NCBI GenBank assembly: GCA_009363875.1
Contig: CM018697.1
Location: 50,051,484 to 50,115,483, forward strand
Direction: 5' to 3'
DNA length: 64,000 nt
Origin: Mikania micrantha
Taxonomy: Eukaryota; Streptophyta; Magnoliopsida; Asterales; Asteraceae
Position 1 is the first letter of the stretch. Every line of letters starts with the position of its first letter. This document shows positions 35,056 through 45,978 of the stretch, piece by piece. The position numbers were made by a program, and so were the translations under genes. A model generated the notes under the pieces. That model worked only from the letters and a program-made list of their open reading frames with translations. It was not told the DNA's origin and searched no databases.

Positions 35056-35063
35056 TTTTTATA
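35056..35063 (-). promoter_or_regulatory. TATA box, element C 5' LTR
   Basis: GGGGTATAAAAACCC on the minus strand, about 808 bases from the LTR start. Confidence 0.6.
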
Positions 35064-35871
35064 CCCCGTGTGTGTTCGGTTTCGTTTTGGTTTCTCGGTT
35101 CTTGCTTTCGTTACGTTTCCGGAACGTAAACGTGTATTTTACGAATTTAATACAAATAGTTATATTTTTACATTTTTAAAGTGGTTATTCCTGGTAAATC
35201 TTTTTAATTCTTTTATTTTATTATTAATAAATCGTTTTGTCGTTTCGTTTCGTCAGATCGTTCTGCCATCGCGCGTATTCGTTCGAATCGTCACCTGAAC
35301 GAACACGACGAGGGTTTCTCTTTCTGATTTTTCTTTTCTACTTTCCAGTAATCATTCCGAACATTAAACCCACAAATATGTTTGTGTGAATCGTCACCAA
35401 CTCAAACAACTGTCGATTCATTATTCTGAAATGATACTGAACTTATGTTTTGAATTGTATTTCCTCTCTGACGGACTCAACTAACTTACCTATTTTTACA
35501 TTGTTATCTTTGAATTCACATTGTTTTCTCACTGAATTGTCGGCCATCTGATTCCTGTTATTTGTGGACGTCAAATCGCAACCGATATGCTTTTATCATT
35601 TGTTTTCACACTGTTGTTTCCCGTATGTTGTTGTATATTTATATCTCAATTCTCATTGAAATACATACAACTGTTGATTTTTCTCATAAGGTTGTTTCAC
35701 ATGAATTGTTGTATTTCTGTATATAAATTTTCACTTAAACACATACAACTGTTATTTGTTTTTCTTGTCCTGTTGTCACACAACTGTTTACACATTGTAT
35801 TTACACATAGTAAATAGTGAAAGTACACGTACCACACAGACTTGCCGGACGATCTGGTACTGGTTGTCACC

Positions 35872-36974
35872 TTATGTATCTATATGTACAATTTACACAT
35901 TTCTTATATGAATTCGGGTTAACCCAATTAACTTTTTTAACCTAATTACCGAACCAAATACTACCTACGGTAGGGTTTCATCTAAAATGGGTTCAGATTG
36001 TCCGAGTTCTATCTTAATGGGATTCGTGTTACTTGGGTTTGAGTTTGGTGTTTGGGTTTCGCACAAAAAAGACACTCTTTGTTCAAACAATAACATAAAA
36101 GGTTGGGAAGATAAAGTAAGATCATCAAAAAAATAGTTGATTAGTTGAATAAGCTACATTAACTATTATTTAAACAATCATCACCAAGGTATTTGTGATT
36201 TTTTTTCATGTTTTATATTAATTTCTATCGGTTTCAGTATGTTTTGATATTAACACCAATCGATTTCGTTATTGACACCTATCGGTTTCAGTATATTTTA
36301 GCATTTTCAATAGTACCGGTACCAATTGATATAAAACTAACAAAATCAGGACTAATGCCAAAATTTATATTTTTATAATTTCGGTGTATACTTTTATGCT
36401 ATGATACCAATCTAATCTCATTCTTAACTTTCATAATATATTACGTGACAAGTTCTATATCTTATTACTTATTTGGTATAACATATGCACTAATAACCAA
36501 ATAATCAAAAGTGAAATTTCCATTTAGTAATTTCATATTTTTTAACTTTTATACATCCTGTTTGCGTAGCGAATATAATGTATATATGTGTCAGCCTTTT
36601 AGGACAAAAGCAAAATTACGCTAATTTTAACATTATTGTTTTTAATTTTTGTGAAAATACTATAAAAATGTTGTATTAATCGATCATTGAGACATCATTA
36701 GCCTTAAATTTTCTAATGATATAAAATATTGCCTTCTTTTTTGATATTTATAAAGATTAAGGCATTGTTTGGGATTGCTTATTTAACTTGAAAATGACTT
36801 GTTGTGAAAAGTGCTTGTTAACTTATGACATTTTGAGATGAAGTTTTTCCAAAGGTGTTTGAATTAACTTTTCTAAAAGAATTTTTTTCAAAATAACCAA
36901 AAAGGACATTATTATATTGACAACCATATTAAGGTTATGGGTAGCGGTGATGTGTTGCGAAAATGGTGGTAGGT
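35872..36974. other. Unassigned AT-rich intergenic DNA
   Basis: No coding frame or recognised element is seen. ATCGGTTTCAGTAT-type words occur three times near 36223-36295. The stretch from about 36760 (AAGGCATTGTTTGGGATTGC) resembles the start of some plant MITE-like sequences, but I could not find matching inverted ends. Confidence 0.5.
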
Positions 36975-37861
36975 TGTCACACCCCGACCGACGGCGGAAT
37001 CCGTCGAGTCGCGAACTGTTCATTAGCTCATGGTGCTATTATACGTTTCAATGATTAAAGCATTCATTATTAACAATAAACCAACATTCAATTATTACAA
37101 TGTATAACATTACATTTGGAAATCTAACATTATTTAAAATTAACTAAGTCCACTAAGTTTATCCAATGTCTTTTACCAAAGCCTCACCTTATCATGTTAC
37201 ATATGTATATAGTAAATTTGGGTAAATTATATGAATAGTTGATGATTTACCCATACAGTTTAAAATGTATATGAATATGTTTAAAACTTAATTGCAAAAA
37301 AAAAGTCTAAATGATATGACCTAAAGCAAGTATACTACAAGTTTAACATGAATTCTTTCGCTCTTTCACCTTTATTGACTTAATTACAAGAGTCATTAAT
37401 GAAAGGTTACTAGTTACAACAATTGAATATCGGCTCTTTCACCTTTGCATTTTACAATAACCAAAGTTATTGTGTAAGGCTACTAGTTACATAGATTATC
37501 AGCTCTTTCACCTTTGTAATATACAATAGCCTAAGTTATATTGCATGGACTATTAGTTACATTGACTACACATGGCATAACACGATAATACATTGCATAT
37601 AAACAAGTAGACATACTATAGCACATACGTCAAACAACTTAGACTAATAGTTTGCATCTAATTTTCTTTTTGACTCTAGCATAACATGGTTTTATATAAC
37701 ATATGTAGCATCCCTAAATACAAAGGTAAAAGGGGGAGTATGAGTGAAACTCACATGGATTGAATAACTTGAGAGAAGTTATGTTTATACACCTTACCCT
37801 ATAGGTCCTTCCTTCATCTTACCTAACGCTGCTTTGAAAAATAAACAGTAATAAGGGTAAT
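36975..37861 (-). repeat. LTR remnant F, left part
   Basis: It starts TGTCACACCCCGACC, the reverse complement of a gypsy LTR end, with no primer site to its left, so it is a 3' or solo LTR. It contains three units of about 70 bases (37358-37567). It is interrupted by solo LTR G; DNA after 40302 should be its continuation. Its other end is not identified. Confidence 0.6.
37358..37567 (-). repeat. Tandem repeat in LTR F (three units of about 70 bp)
   Basis: Each unit has GCTCTTTCACCTTT, then an AT-rich section and ACTAGTTACA (ATTAGTTACA in the last). The units are clearly diverged from each other. Confidence 0.75.
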
Positions 37862-40301
37862 TGTCACACCCCAAGCAGGCGGGCTGGATCAACTTTCCTG
37901 TCGGGCGGAAGGTTCTCGAGGCACGATATCGTGTGATAATCGAAATGATCAGATTGTTTACAATGCATATGATGTATAATGAGAAACTCTAAATGACATT
38001 GATATATAATATCAAAGTTAAATTACACAAATCATGTTCATAATTTAACTAAGTAAATATACCCAAAAGAATCATAGAGTTGATATCTTGTATCTGCACA
38101 AGATTTACAAAAGATGATTCACAAACATGCCATTCAAAAGATATGCACACAAAGAAAGCTAGGTCTAATTCTAAAGTTCTCTAGCTTATGTCCTGAAGTC
38201 TGGTGACTACACCTATTCGTCACCTAAGAAAACATGCATTTAAAACAAGTCAACACTAGGTTGGTGAGTTCATAAGTTTATTTGATTTGAAAGTATTTAG
38301 AAAATAGTCAATCATTTTAACATAGTTAAAAGTGTCCCAACAAGCCTTTGAATATCTCATATTTATGACATACCCCCATTTGGTCTATCTCTCTCAAGAT
38401 TATCTTGACTGTTATCTGACTATTATCGTTAAATTTGTCTCAAAGTTTCTTGACTTATCCCCACGTACAGCTTCCACTTTAGACATCACTACTGACATCA
38501 CCTCATCTTACCAAGTATCACTTAAGTATAGGGCATACGTAGGGTCAAGCTTACCGCCAGCCCACCTTGCCCTTGACAAGATACGATCATGTCTTTAGTG
38601 GAAACTAAGGCTTTCACTACGCAATCACACACATATGTTCTCACCCTTCTCATTATCCTCACTTAAAAGAATTCACTGTTTATTCTCAACATTTTAGAAT
38701 AGAGACTTAATTGTCTCTGTTAGCTGATCATTACTAAACAGCCCGGCCTATAAGATATCCTTTTCGATATCTATAAGATGGAGACTTAATCGTCTCTGTT
38801 AACTGTCATTATTAACCATCCTAACCTGTAAGATATCCTCATCAATATCTATAAGATAGTATAAGATATCCTCAGTGATACCTATAAGAACGAGACTTAA
38901 TCATCTTTGTTAGCTGTCTTTACTGACCAGCCCGGAGTGTAAGATATCCTCATCGATACCTATAAGAGCGAGACTTAATCATCTTTGTAGCTGTCACACC
39001 TAACCAGCCCGACCTATAAGACATCCTCATCGATACCTATAAGAATGAGACTTAATCGCCTCTATTAGCTGTCATTACTAACTAGCCTGGTGTGTAAGAT
39101 ATCCTCATCGATACCTATAAGAGAGAGAATTAAATTTTCTCTGTAGCTGTGATTACTGACTAGCCCGGCCTGTAAGATATCCTCATCGATATCTATAAGT
39201 TAGTGTAAGATGTCCTAATTGATACCTATAAGAACGAGACTTAATCGTATCTGTTAGCTGTCATTACTGACCAGCCCGTAGTGTAAGATATCATCATCAA
39301 TACCTATAAGAGCGAGATTTAGTTTTCTCTGTAGCTGTCATTACTGACCAGCCCGGAGTGTAAGGTATCTTCATCGATACCTATAAGAGCGAGACTTAAT
39401 CGTCTCTGTAGCTGTCATTATTGACCAGCCCGTAGTGTACGATATCCGTTTCAATATCTATAAGATATATGTTTATTCCCAAAACAATTCTGGTTTTACT
39501 AATTAAAGTGATAGCACTTACGGTGCCCGGTTATGATCTCAAAGTCTTTAATATTGTTTTATAAGAACTTGTGTTATTACACAATATTAGCATAAGTGGT
39601 GAAAGATATCATGAAAGTATGTCATCATGATGTCAATCTTGATATCTCATGTATTTGTCTCATTGTTTTGAACTTTTTAAGGTTGTGATTATTAATAAAT
39701 CTTTTTAAATTTCTTTTTCTTACTTTAAATGTTTCGAAATCGTTTATTTTTACCGTTTCGTCAGATCGTATCACCTTCGCGCGTATCTTTTTGAATCGTC
39801 ACTCGAACGAACACGACGATGGCTTTACTTTCTGATTTTGTTTTCTACTTTTCTGATATCATTCAGAACATTAAACCCACAGATATGTTTGCGTGAATCG
39901 TCACCCATGCAAACACGCTGTCTGTTTAAGATTCAAAAACGATATCGAATTGTTGTTTTGAATTGAGTTTCTCACTAACGAAGTCAACTAAACCTAATTG
40001 TTTTCACCTCGCTATAACTGATTTCACATTGTTTTCTCATAAAATGGTCGGCTATCTGATTCCTGTTATTTATGAGAATCAGATTACAACCGAATTTTAT
40101 TTGTCATTTCTCATGAATACTTGTTATTTCACATGGATTGTTGTATATAAACATTCCAATTCTCATTAGAATTCATACAACCGTTATATCTTTTCACAGA
40201 AGTTTGTTATCACAGAAATGTTTTCACATAGTAATTATACACACATGAATGAAAGTACACTTACCGTACGATTCCCGAACGGTCAGATACTAGTTGTCAC
40301 A
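37862..40301 (-). repeat. Solo LTR G (2440 bp) with target duplication GTAAT
   Basis: The left end is TGTCACACCCCAAG and the right end ACTAGTTGTCACA (family start TGTGACAACTAGT). GTAAT flanks both sides (37857-37861 and 40302-40306). There is no internal region. It keeps the acceptor-like CACCTAAGAAAA (about 38221) and a degenerate TATAGGGCAT block (38525), but the zone with the donor and word arrays is gone. A large tandem array occupies 38703-39466. Confidence 0.9.
38703..39466 (-). repeat. Tandem array in solo LTR G, about nine units of 78 bp
   Basis: The unit begins GAGACTTAATCGTCTCTG, continues TAGCTGTCATTACTGACCAG and ends ATCCTCATCGATACCTATAA. Most units are 77-79 bases; two are about 110 bases because an extra TAAGATATCCTC...CTATAAG half-unit is present. 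GAGACTTAATCGTCTC itself contains an inverted repeat (GAGAC/GTCTC). Confidence 0.85.
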
Positions 40302-41394
40302 GTAATGGTTGGGAATGGTTCTAAGATTAAGTAAGATGCCAAAGGGACTCTATAGTCTTATATAGATAAGAGAAGATATTCTGGCGCCCTCATTAATTTA
40401 AACTTATGTAAATGCGTGGTCACGCTCAAACTAAAAGTAGTTTGTTAGATCATTTTAAATTAAGGACGTGAAAAAGAATGGTTGAACAATATATGAAATT
40501 GATAAGAGATCCATGTCTCGTGTTCAAGGAATATTTCAATAGAAGGGATACATAGATAAAGGTTATCTAAGGCTATAATTGTTGGTTAAAGTAAAGAGTT
40601 AATTAAACTAAGGAGTTTTAGTCGACTTAAGAAGTTATACCTTGCTAGTGGCAGCGTGATGCAGCTAAGCGTCCAACACTGTCTACGTTGAAAAACTTAA
40701 TCGATGAATCGTCCAAGTGGGAATCTTTTGGATATTTGTTGTCCGATTATCGATAAATTCAACGTTATTATTCAGGTATGATCCAAAGAGTTACACTTTG
40801 TAAGGAAACAACTTCATGTTCAATTGTTAAACATATATACGATCACGGATTATCAGTTTTAAGGAATTGGCTATTATTATTTTTGAAATAATTATTTGGT
40901 GGAAATTAAATATTGAGATAATTAATTGATTAAATAAATAAAGTTTTGAACTTTATTATGAGGGATAATTAATTAAATGTAAATTAATGAATTGAGGATT
41001 ATTTAATTAAATAAATAATATTCAAATTAGTTAAACATTTGATTATTTAATAAAATTTAATTAGTTAATTGTTACTTGGCTAAAACTGAATTAAAATAAT
41101 AAAACAAGTTAATTACTTAAGGGTTTATTATATAAATGTTAAGAGGGATCAAAGTGTAAATATGTTTTATAAATATTAGTATTTACATCATCATTAAAGA
41201 CCCAAAGTGATATTCCAAAACCCTAATTCCTCTTCCTTTTTCTTGGTGCGGCCGTCGACCACCATACCAGGTTGGTCCCCCATTGTCGCCGCAAACCACC
41301 ACCACCGAATCTATCCTCGACCCGCGACCATGACCCTGGCCGCATCCGCGCAGTGCCAGGCTGCTCCCAGATCGCCGACCATGGTTGCCCTACC
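40302..41394. other. Junction zone: LTR F continuation, AT-rich dispersed repeat and unassigned DNA
   Basis: 40307 to about 40690 should continue LTR F. About 40700-41180 is AT-rich, and 40745-40800 resembles the reverse complement of 13500-13560. 41181-41394 is GC-richer (CGGCCGTCGACC, CGACCCGCGACC) with a short open frame that looks fortuitous. At about 41395 the broken protease of element H begins. Confidence 0.45.
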
Positions 41395-41874
41395 CAACTC
41401 CATTGATATCAAGTGGATGGTAAGTGTATGATCATTAAGTGTAAGTGGGCAGTTCCCAAGTATAGTGCTACCTGTGATTTGTTTCCCATTTGCTACTTCG
41501 ATAATATAAGGGGAGTCTGAAGATTCCTCAGTAAGATTAAGTTGGCGTGCAAAGTCAGATGATTTAAAACTCTGATCTGCACCAGTGTCAAACAGAATAG
41601 ATGCATACGAGTCGTAAAAGAAATGTACCAGTAACCACGTTAGGGCCTTGGCGTGCTGCATTGGCTCCAATCACAAAAGCCCTCCCACGAGGTGCTTGAG
41701 CTCCCTGTTGCATTCGCTTTGGACAGTCTTTGGATAAATGGCCTACTTCTCCACAGTTATAGCACCCTAGTCGGCCACAACTGTTGCATCTTCTACACTT
41801 CACAGCAGCAGGATGGTGAAATTTGCATTGTGCACACTGAGGATGCATTCCAACATAACGTTTGGGTGCAACAT
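41395..41874 (-). pseudogene. Element H zinc knuckle and protease fragment
   Basis: Read right to left it continues the gag of H from 54600 across element I. It has HPQCAQCKFHH, a shortened finger region where CNSCGRLG is joined directly to CYNCGEVGHLSKDC, and a protease with ILFDTGADQSF (about 41585). There is a frame change near 41630 just before the protease active site. The protease stops at MELG near 41395, where unrelated DNA follows, so the rest of pol is lost. Confidence 0.85.
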
Positions 41875-42282
41875 TGTAACAGCAGTGCCGGACACGTTGC
41901 CGGAACAGTGATCGCTACAGTAACTTGCACAGTAACTCAGGTACACATTACGTGAAACTATGTTTATGCTATTTACACTTGAGGCTTAACACTAAACTAT
42001 CATGCGATTGTCTGAAATCTGATTAAAATCTTAGGGTTTAACAGTCAGAAACACATCAGACAACACAGTACTGACACACAGATGCTTGATTGATACTATT
42101 ATGTATAAATGTATGTGAGGTTAAACAGAGCAAACCATAACGGTTGTTGTTACGGAACACTAAACCGACTAATTATTCGCATAGGTGACGATCTGTATGA
42201 ATAAATTTGAAAGTTTAAAGTTATGAAATAATGACTGGAAAGTAGAAAACAAGATTCAGAAAGCCAAACCATCGTCATGTTT

Positions 42283-42302
42283 GTTCGAATGACGATTCGA
42301 AC
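42283..42302 (+). promoter_or_regulatory. U3 dyad GTTCGAAT-GACG-ATTCGAAC, element I 5' LTR
   Basis: Perfect 8-base inverted arms around GACG (TGACG with the preceding T). It lies about 385 bases before the TATA box and has counterparts in the other families. Confidence 0.5.
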
Positions 42303-42667
42303 GAATACGCACGATGGCGACGCGTTCTGACGAAACGAAAACAAAAATGTTACGAACGATAATAAATTTAAGGAAATATAATATTTCCTATTTTACAATT
42401 TTGAAACTCATCAGAAATAAATTAAAAAGAAATTACTTTAAATTAAAATACGTAAATTCGCGAAAGAATTAACGAAACGCGTAAAAATAATTGATTTCGA
42501 TAAATAATCCAAGAGAATAATATTTAAACTAATTACTAGAAATAACCACCTTCCAAACATTTCAAAATAAACTCTTTTTATTTAAATTACTAAAAACGCG
42601 CATAACGTGTCGGAAACACGACGAAAACAAGAACCGAGCAACCGAAATTAACCGCACACCCCCGGGG

Positions 42668-42675
42668 TATATAAA
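42668..42675 (+). promoter_or_regulatory. TATA box, element I 5' LTR
   Basis: TATATAAA in CCGGGGTATATAAACCC, 793 bases from the LTR start, followed by a CT-rich stretch. The 3' LTR copy is at 51478-51485. Confidence 0.68.
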
Positions 42676-43111
42676 CCCTAAATGAGGTTGTTTCTCTCAT
42701 TTATTTCAACCTCACTCTCTCTCTAGAACTCTTTGGCCGTCATTCTCCCTCTCACTACATTTCAAGACTTTAAATCTCCATAACCTTGATCAATACTTGG
42801 TGAAATCTCGTGTTCTTGGTGTCCACGCGAAGCTCTCGACCTCCTCTACCTAGAAGTACAACGGATCTGGAGTTTTAACCGGCCAAATCCAAGGTATGAA
42901 GCCATAAAGTTCATGAAAACTAAGGTTTTCTTGACCTTAGTTCGACACACACACATGCAACTGATTCTCGGCTTAATCATTCGACCCCATCACCTTTAAG
43001 AGTCATCAATGGCATAAGACCATCATTGGACAAGAGCTTGGGCTACCTGGTTCGGAGCAGATGACGAAGGAGATGCACATGTTCGTGATGCAGCCCAGCC
43101 GTACCTCCTTC

Positions 43112-43470
43112 ATGTCCACGAACCCCTCATGTGCAACACCGAACCCTAGATCTTCGGGCGAACCTTTGTGCACAAACCACCGAACCTTGTGTTAATCATC
43201 CTCAGTCGAACCTGTTCATCAACTTGGGCCGAACCTTTGTCTTTAGCAGCGAACCATGCCCGTGAACCATTACCGAACCCTAACCGAACCTCTTGCATGG
43301 CCGGGCTTCTATCACGCGAACCTAAAGAGACTAGCGAACCTATTATCTTCAGCCGAACAGTGAAATGCATTGCTGAACCCAAAATAATGATGACTGGGAA
43401 CCTACATACTCACGAACCTACACCCATGGGGACGAACCTAGCCTAGTCTTGCATAAAGAGCCGAACCTCG
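43112..43470 (+). repeat. CGAACC word array, element I 5' LTR
   Basis: About fifteen sense-oriented CGAACC words with unrelated spacers of 10-25 bases. Confidence 0.8.
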
Positions 43471-43529
43471 GTCAAGGAAGCAAATAGGTTCGCTGGAATC
43501 TAAAATCCCTCGGTCTCCCGCCCAAGTGT

Positions 43530-43806
43530 TGGGCCCAAACTCCTTCGGCCCAAAACTTTTCTATTCAGCCACGATGGAAGAAACTTAAGTCCCATTCTAT
43601 TGGGCCGAACAACCTTCAAACAGCTCATTTTTAGGCCCACAATAGTGTTCCGGCCCAACAGCAATAATCAACCCAATGGCTTAGTCCACACGTGACTCAC
43701 AAGGCCCACTTGAATGTAGTTGGTCCATTTTTAAGTGGCCCACACTTATGTCACAAGTCCACGAATACGGGCCGCATGGACCTAGTGGGCCCACTCCCTC
43801 TTTCGG
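43530..43806 (+). repeat. GGCCCA word array, element I 5' LTR
   Basis: Eight or more GGCCCA words, all in the sense orientation. The 3' LTR lacks a 24-base stretch present here near 43690-43715. Confidence 0.75.
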
Positions 43807-44245
43807 CCCATAACAATAAAATACATGAACTAACATCCAAATAAATTGAATTTGAATAACATGCAGGGGATTTAAATAAGTTACTACAAGTATGATGAAA
43901 TTGGACTAAGCACATCGTGGGAAACCCTAACACTCAATCTTTAAAGTTGATTCAGGATTATTATTGGTTATGAAATCAAAGCACATAAACAAGAATGTCA
44001 CATTGATCTAAGTGGGTTATCTGTGACTAAAATCTTTAATAAGTATGAGGGGCCGAAAGATGACCGCGACTCAGAAGTGTTAGCCAACTTAGGGCTAACA
44101 CACATGAGCACACACAGTTCACTACAACTTATACTTATAAATTGCAAACAACGTGAAAATCAATACAGGACCGTGAATACAACAACAACACCACAACGAG
44201 CGCGTGCATTCTTATATTTACATAGTCAACCACTTCAAACACAGG

Positions 44246-45448
44246 GTGAGTTCATTTGTCCCTTTTCAAACATATTTGTTTTTACCTCGGGACTGAGAAG
44301 CATGTTATACATTTTAAACAATTATTGAAATGTTTATAAAATGCTTTTACACTTATACATGATGGTTATACTAATGCTTATGCTTGAAACTCTTATTTGG
44401 GGAAACTAAGGACTATAACTTAAACTATATGCTTGATACTTATGCTACGAACTCTATGCTCAAAGTATATGCACAATGCTTATGCTATAAACTAAATGCT
44501 CAAGGATTATGTGTTAAACTCAATGCTTTAAATTCTATACACAATGCTAAAGATATGGATTATGTGCTCAAACTATATGCTAATGCTTCAAACTATATGC
44601 TCGAAGCTATGATTGTGTGTGAAATGCTAAGCTTGTATCTAATCATGGACTACGTAATTGCTAAACACTGCTAGAGCAGAGCTTGTACCCATGCATTGAG
44701 ATAAGTAAAAGCTAAACTATGACGAGGCTAAGCTATTATCTATATAAGAGACATGTAATTGCCAAACGACTGCTAGAGCAGGGCTTGTGTCTGCTTATAT
44801 GAGATATGTAAATGCTAAACTATTTGTGTGTGCACGGCTTGTGTCTATGTATGATATACGTAATTGCCAAACGACTGCTAGAGCAGGGCTTGTATCTTTA
44901 TATAGGAGACACGTAATTGCTAGACTTTTGGAAGCTAAGCTTAAACCAATTCATGAGATACGTAATGGCTAAACACTGCTAGAGCAGAGCTTGTATCTAG
45001 CCGTGGACTACGTAATTGCTAAACACTGCTAGAGCATAGCTTGTACCCACGCATGAGATTGGTGAAAGCTAAACTATGATTGTGAAACTATGATGCTTGT
45101 AAAACTTATTCTAAAGCTAATACTCTTGAATGCTATAAACTCATAATCTTTTAAGCAGAAAACTAAAGCTAAAATGGAGACTAGATTGAATGGTAGGTAA
45201 AATGCTTAATTATCATTAATAACAGTGTCATATGCGGATTGGTATGTGGTGGGACGGCGTCTGGGCGGGTTGCAGGCTCGACTCAAGGGTATGCCCTATA
45301 TATAAGCATACCGATTGGGATATTACATGTGAAGTTAATGAGGTTAAGCTTTTACTGAAAGAGGTTTGCTAAAGCTATTTTTAAACTTATAAACTATATG
45401 AACTCACCAACCTTTGTGTTGACTTTGCTTTCTTACATGCTTTCTCAG
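44246..45448 (+). other. Putative LTR intron, element I 5' LTR
   Basis: From CAGG/GTGAGTTCAT to TGCTTTCTCAG/GTGATG, 1203 bases. It encloses the CTGCTAGAGCAG array and the TGCCCTATATATAAGCA block. ACTCACCAACC and TTGAC words lie before the acceptor as in element A. Confidence 0.4.
44640..45060 (+). repeat. Repeats with hairpin core CTGCTAGAGCAG, element I 5' LTR
   Basis: Five copies of the perfect or near-perfect dyad CTGCT-AG-AGCAG, each followed by AGCTTGT or GGCTTGT and flanked by ACGTAATTGC. Spacing is about 50-105 bases. One copy is altered (AGCATAGC). Confidence 0.78.
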
Positions 45449-45812
45449 GTGATGCACAGGTTTAAGCTAAGGCTTTTGGATTGCATACTAGGCTGCCCAG
45501 TTAGAGGACCTAGTAGATTTTTGGATGGCACATATTTTGTTATGGAAGCAAATCGCTTTTGATATCTTGTACAGATAAAGATAGAAAACATTTGATTCTT
45601 TTGATAGGTTTACCGGTTAAATTACTGAACATTGATATTGTAATTTAACTTTGTAATCCTAGTTTAATGCTTTATTGTTCTTTATTTATTCTTAAAATTG
45701 ATGCTATGTAAACAATCTGATCATCACGATTATCACTCACGATATCGCGCCCCGAGAACCTTCCGCCCGGCGGGGAACACGATCCGTCCCGCCGGCTCGA
45801 GGTGTGACAGAT

Positions 45813-45824
45813 TGGTATCAGAGC
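45813..45824 (+). promoter_or_regulatory. Element I primer binding site (initiator Met tRNA)
   Basis: TGGTATCAGAGC lies three bases after the LTR. The match to initiator tRNA-Met is shorter than in A and E, as the next bases read TCAAGG. Confidence 0.88.
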
Positions 45825-45978
45825 TCAAGGTTATAGAGAATATTAGGTCATTTACTTAAACGGTTTGGCCTAGACTATAACTCAGGGACCCTCATGTAGA
45901 GAACTTAGGATATATGTTTGCATTATGTCTTCTGCATTCGATCACTGCACTAACCAATATTTAATGGTTATGATCATA

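Larger units (their letters stand above)
13585..35871 (-). mobile_element. Element C: minus-strand Tekay-type chromovirus, split by solo LTR D and lacking its 3' end
   Basis: Read right to left: 5' LTR 35871-31902, primer site, first half of the leader (to 31826), interruption by D plus E, second half of the leader (16681-16578), then gag-pol down to 13585. The leader pieces join across the interruption at the duplicated TTAGG (16677-16681 and 31826-31830). The element has lost everything after the middle of integrase, including its 3' LTR. Its first LTR base is changed (C at 35871 on the plus strand instead of A). Confidence 0.87.
31902..35871 (-). repeat. Element C 5' LTR (3970 bp)
   Basis: It runs from GTTGTCAC(C) at the right (family start TGTGACAAC, first base mutated) to TGTCACACCCCGAG at the left. 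It holds a TATAAAAA box (35063-35056), a TGACG dyad (about 35275-35310), CGAATG words (34430-34660), a donor-like site (33800), the GCTTATATATAGGGCA block (about 32459) and an acceptor-like site (32264). No target duplication is provable because the 3' end of C is lost; the right flank begins TTATG. Confidence 0.88.
41875..45809 (+). repeat. Element I 5' LTR (3935 bp)
   Basis: Order: TGTAACAGCAGTGCC start, TGACG dyad (42283-42302), ACAATTTTGAAACTCATC (about 42396), TATATAAA (42668), CGAACC array (43112-43470), GGCCCA array (43530-43806), donor-like site (44246), CTGCTAGAGCAG array (about 44640-45060), TGCCCTATATATAAGCA (about 45292), acceptor-like site (45448), end at GAGGTGTGACA. Confidence 0.93.

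Noticed and set aside
36760..36974. Possible MITE starting AAGGCATTGTTTGGGATTGC
   Set aside because: No matching terminal inverted repeat or target duplication was found before LTR F begins.
38703..39466. Regular direct repeats that could suggest a CRISPR-like array
   Set aside because: The whole 78-bp unit is repeated with no unique spacers, and it lies inside a solo LTR with a target duplication in plant DNA.
41207..41431. A 74-codon open frame beginning with a Ser/Pro-rich segment
   Set aside because: It crosses the junction into the antisense of the element H protease, so its 3' half is not its own. The GC-rich 5' half is too short to support a gene.
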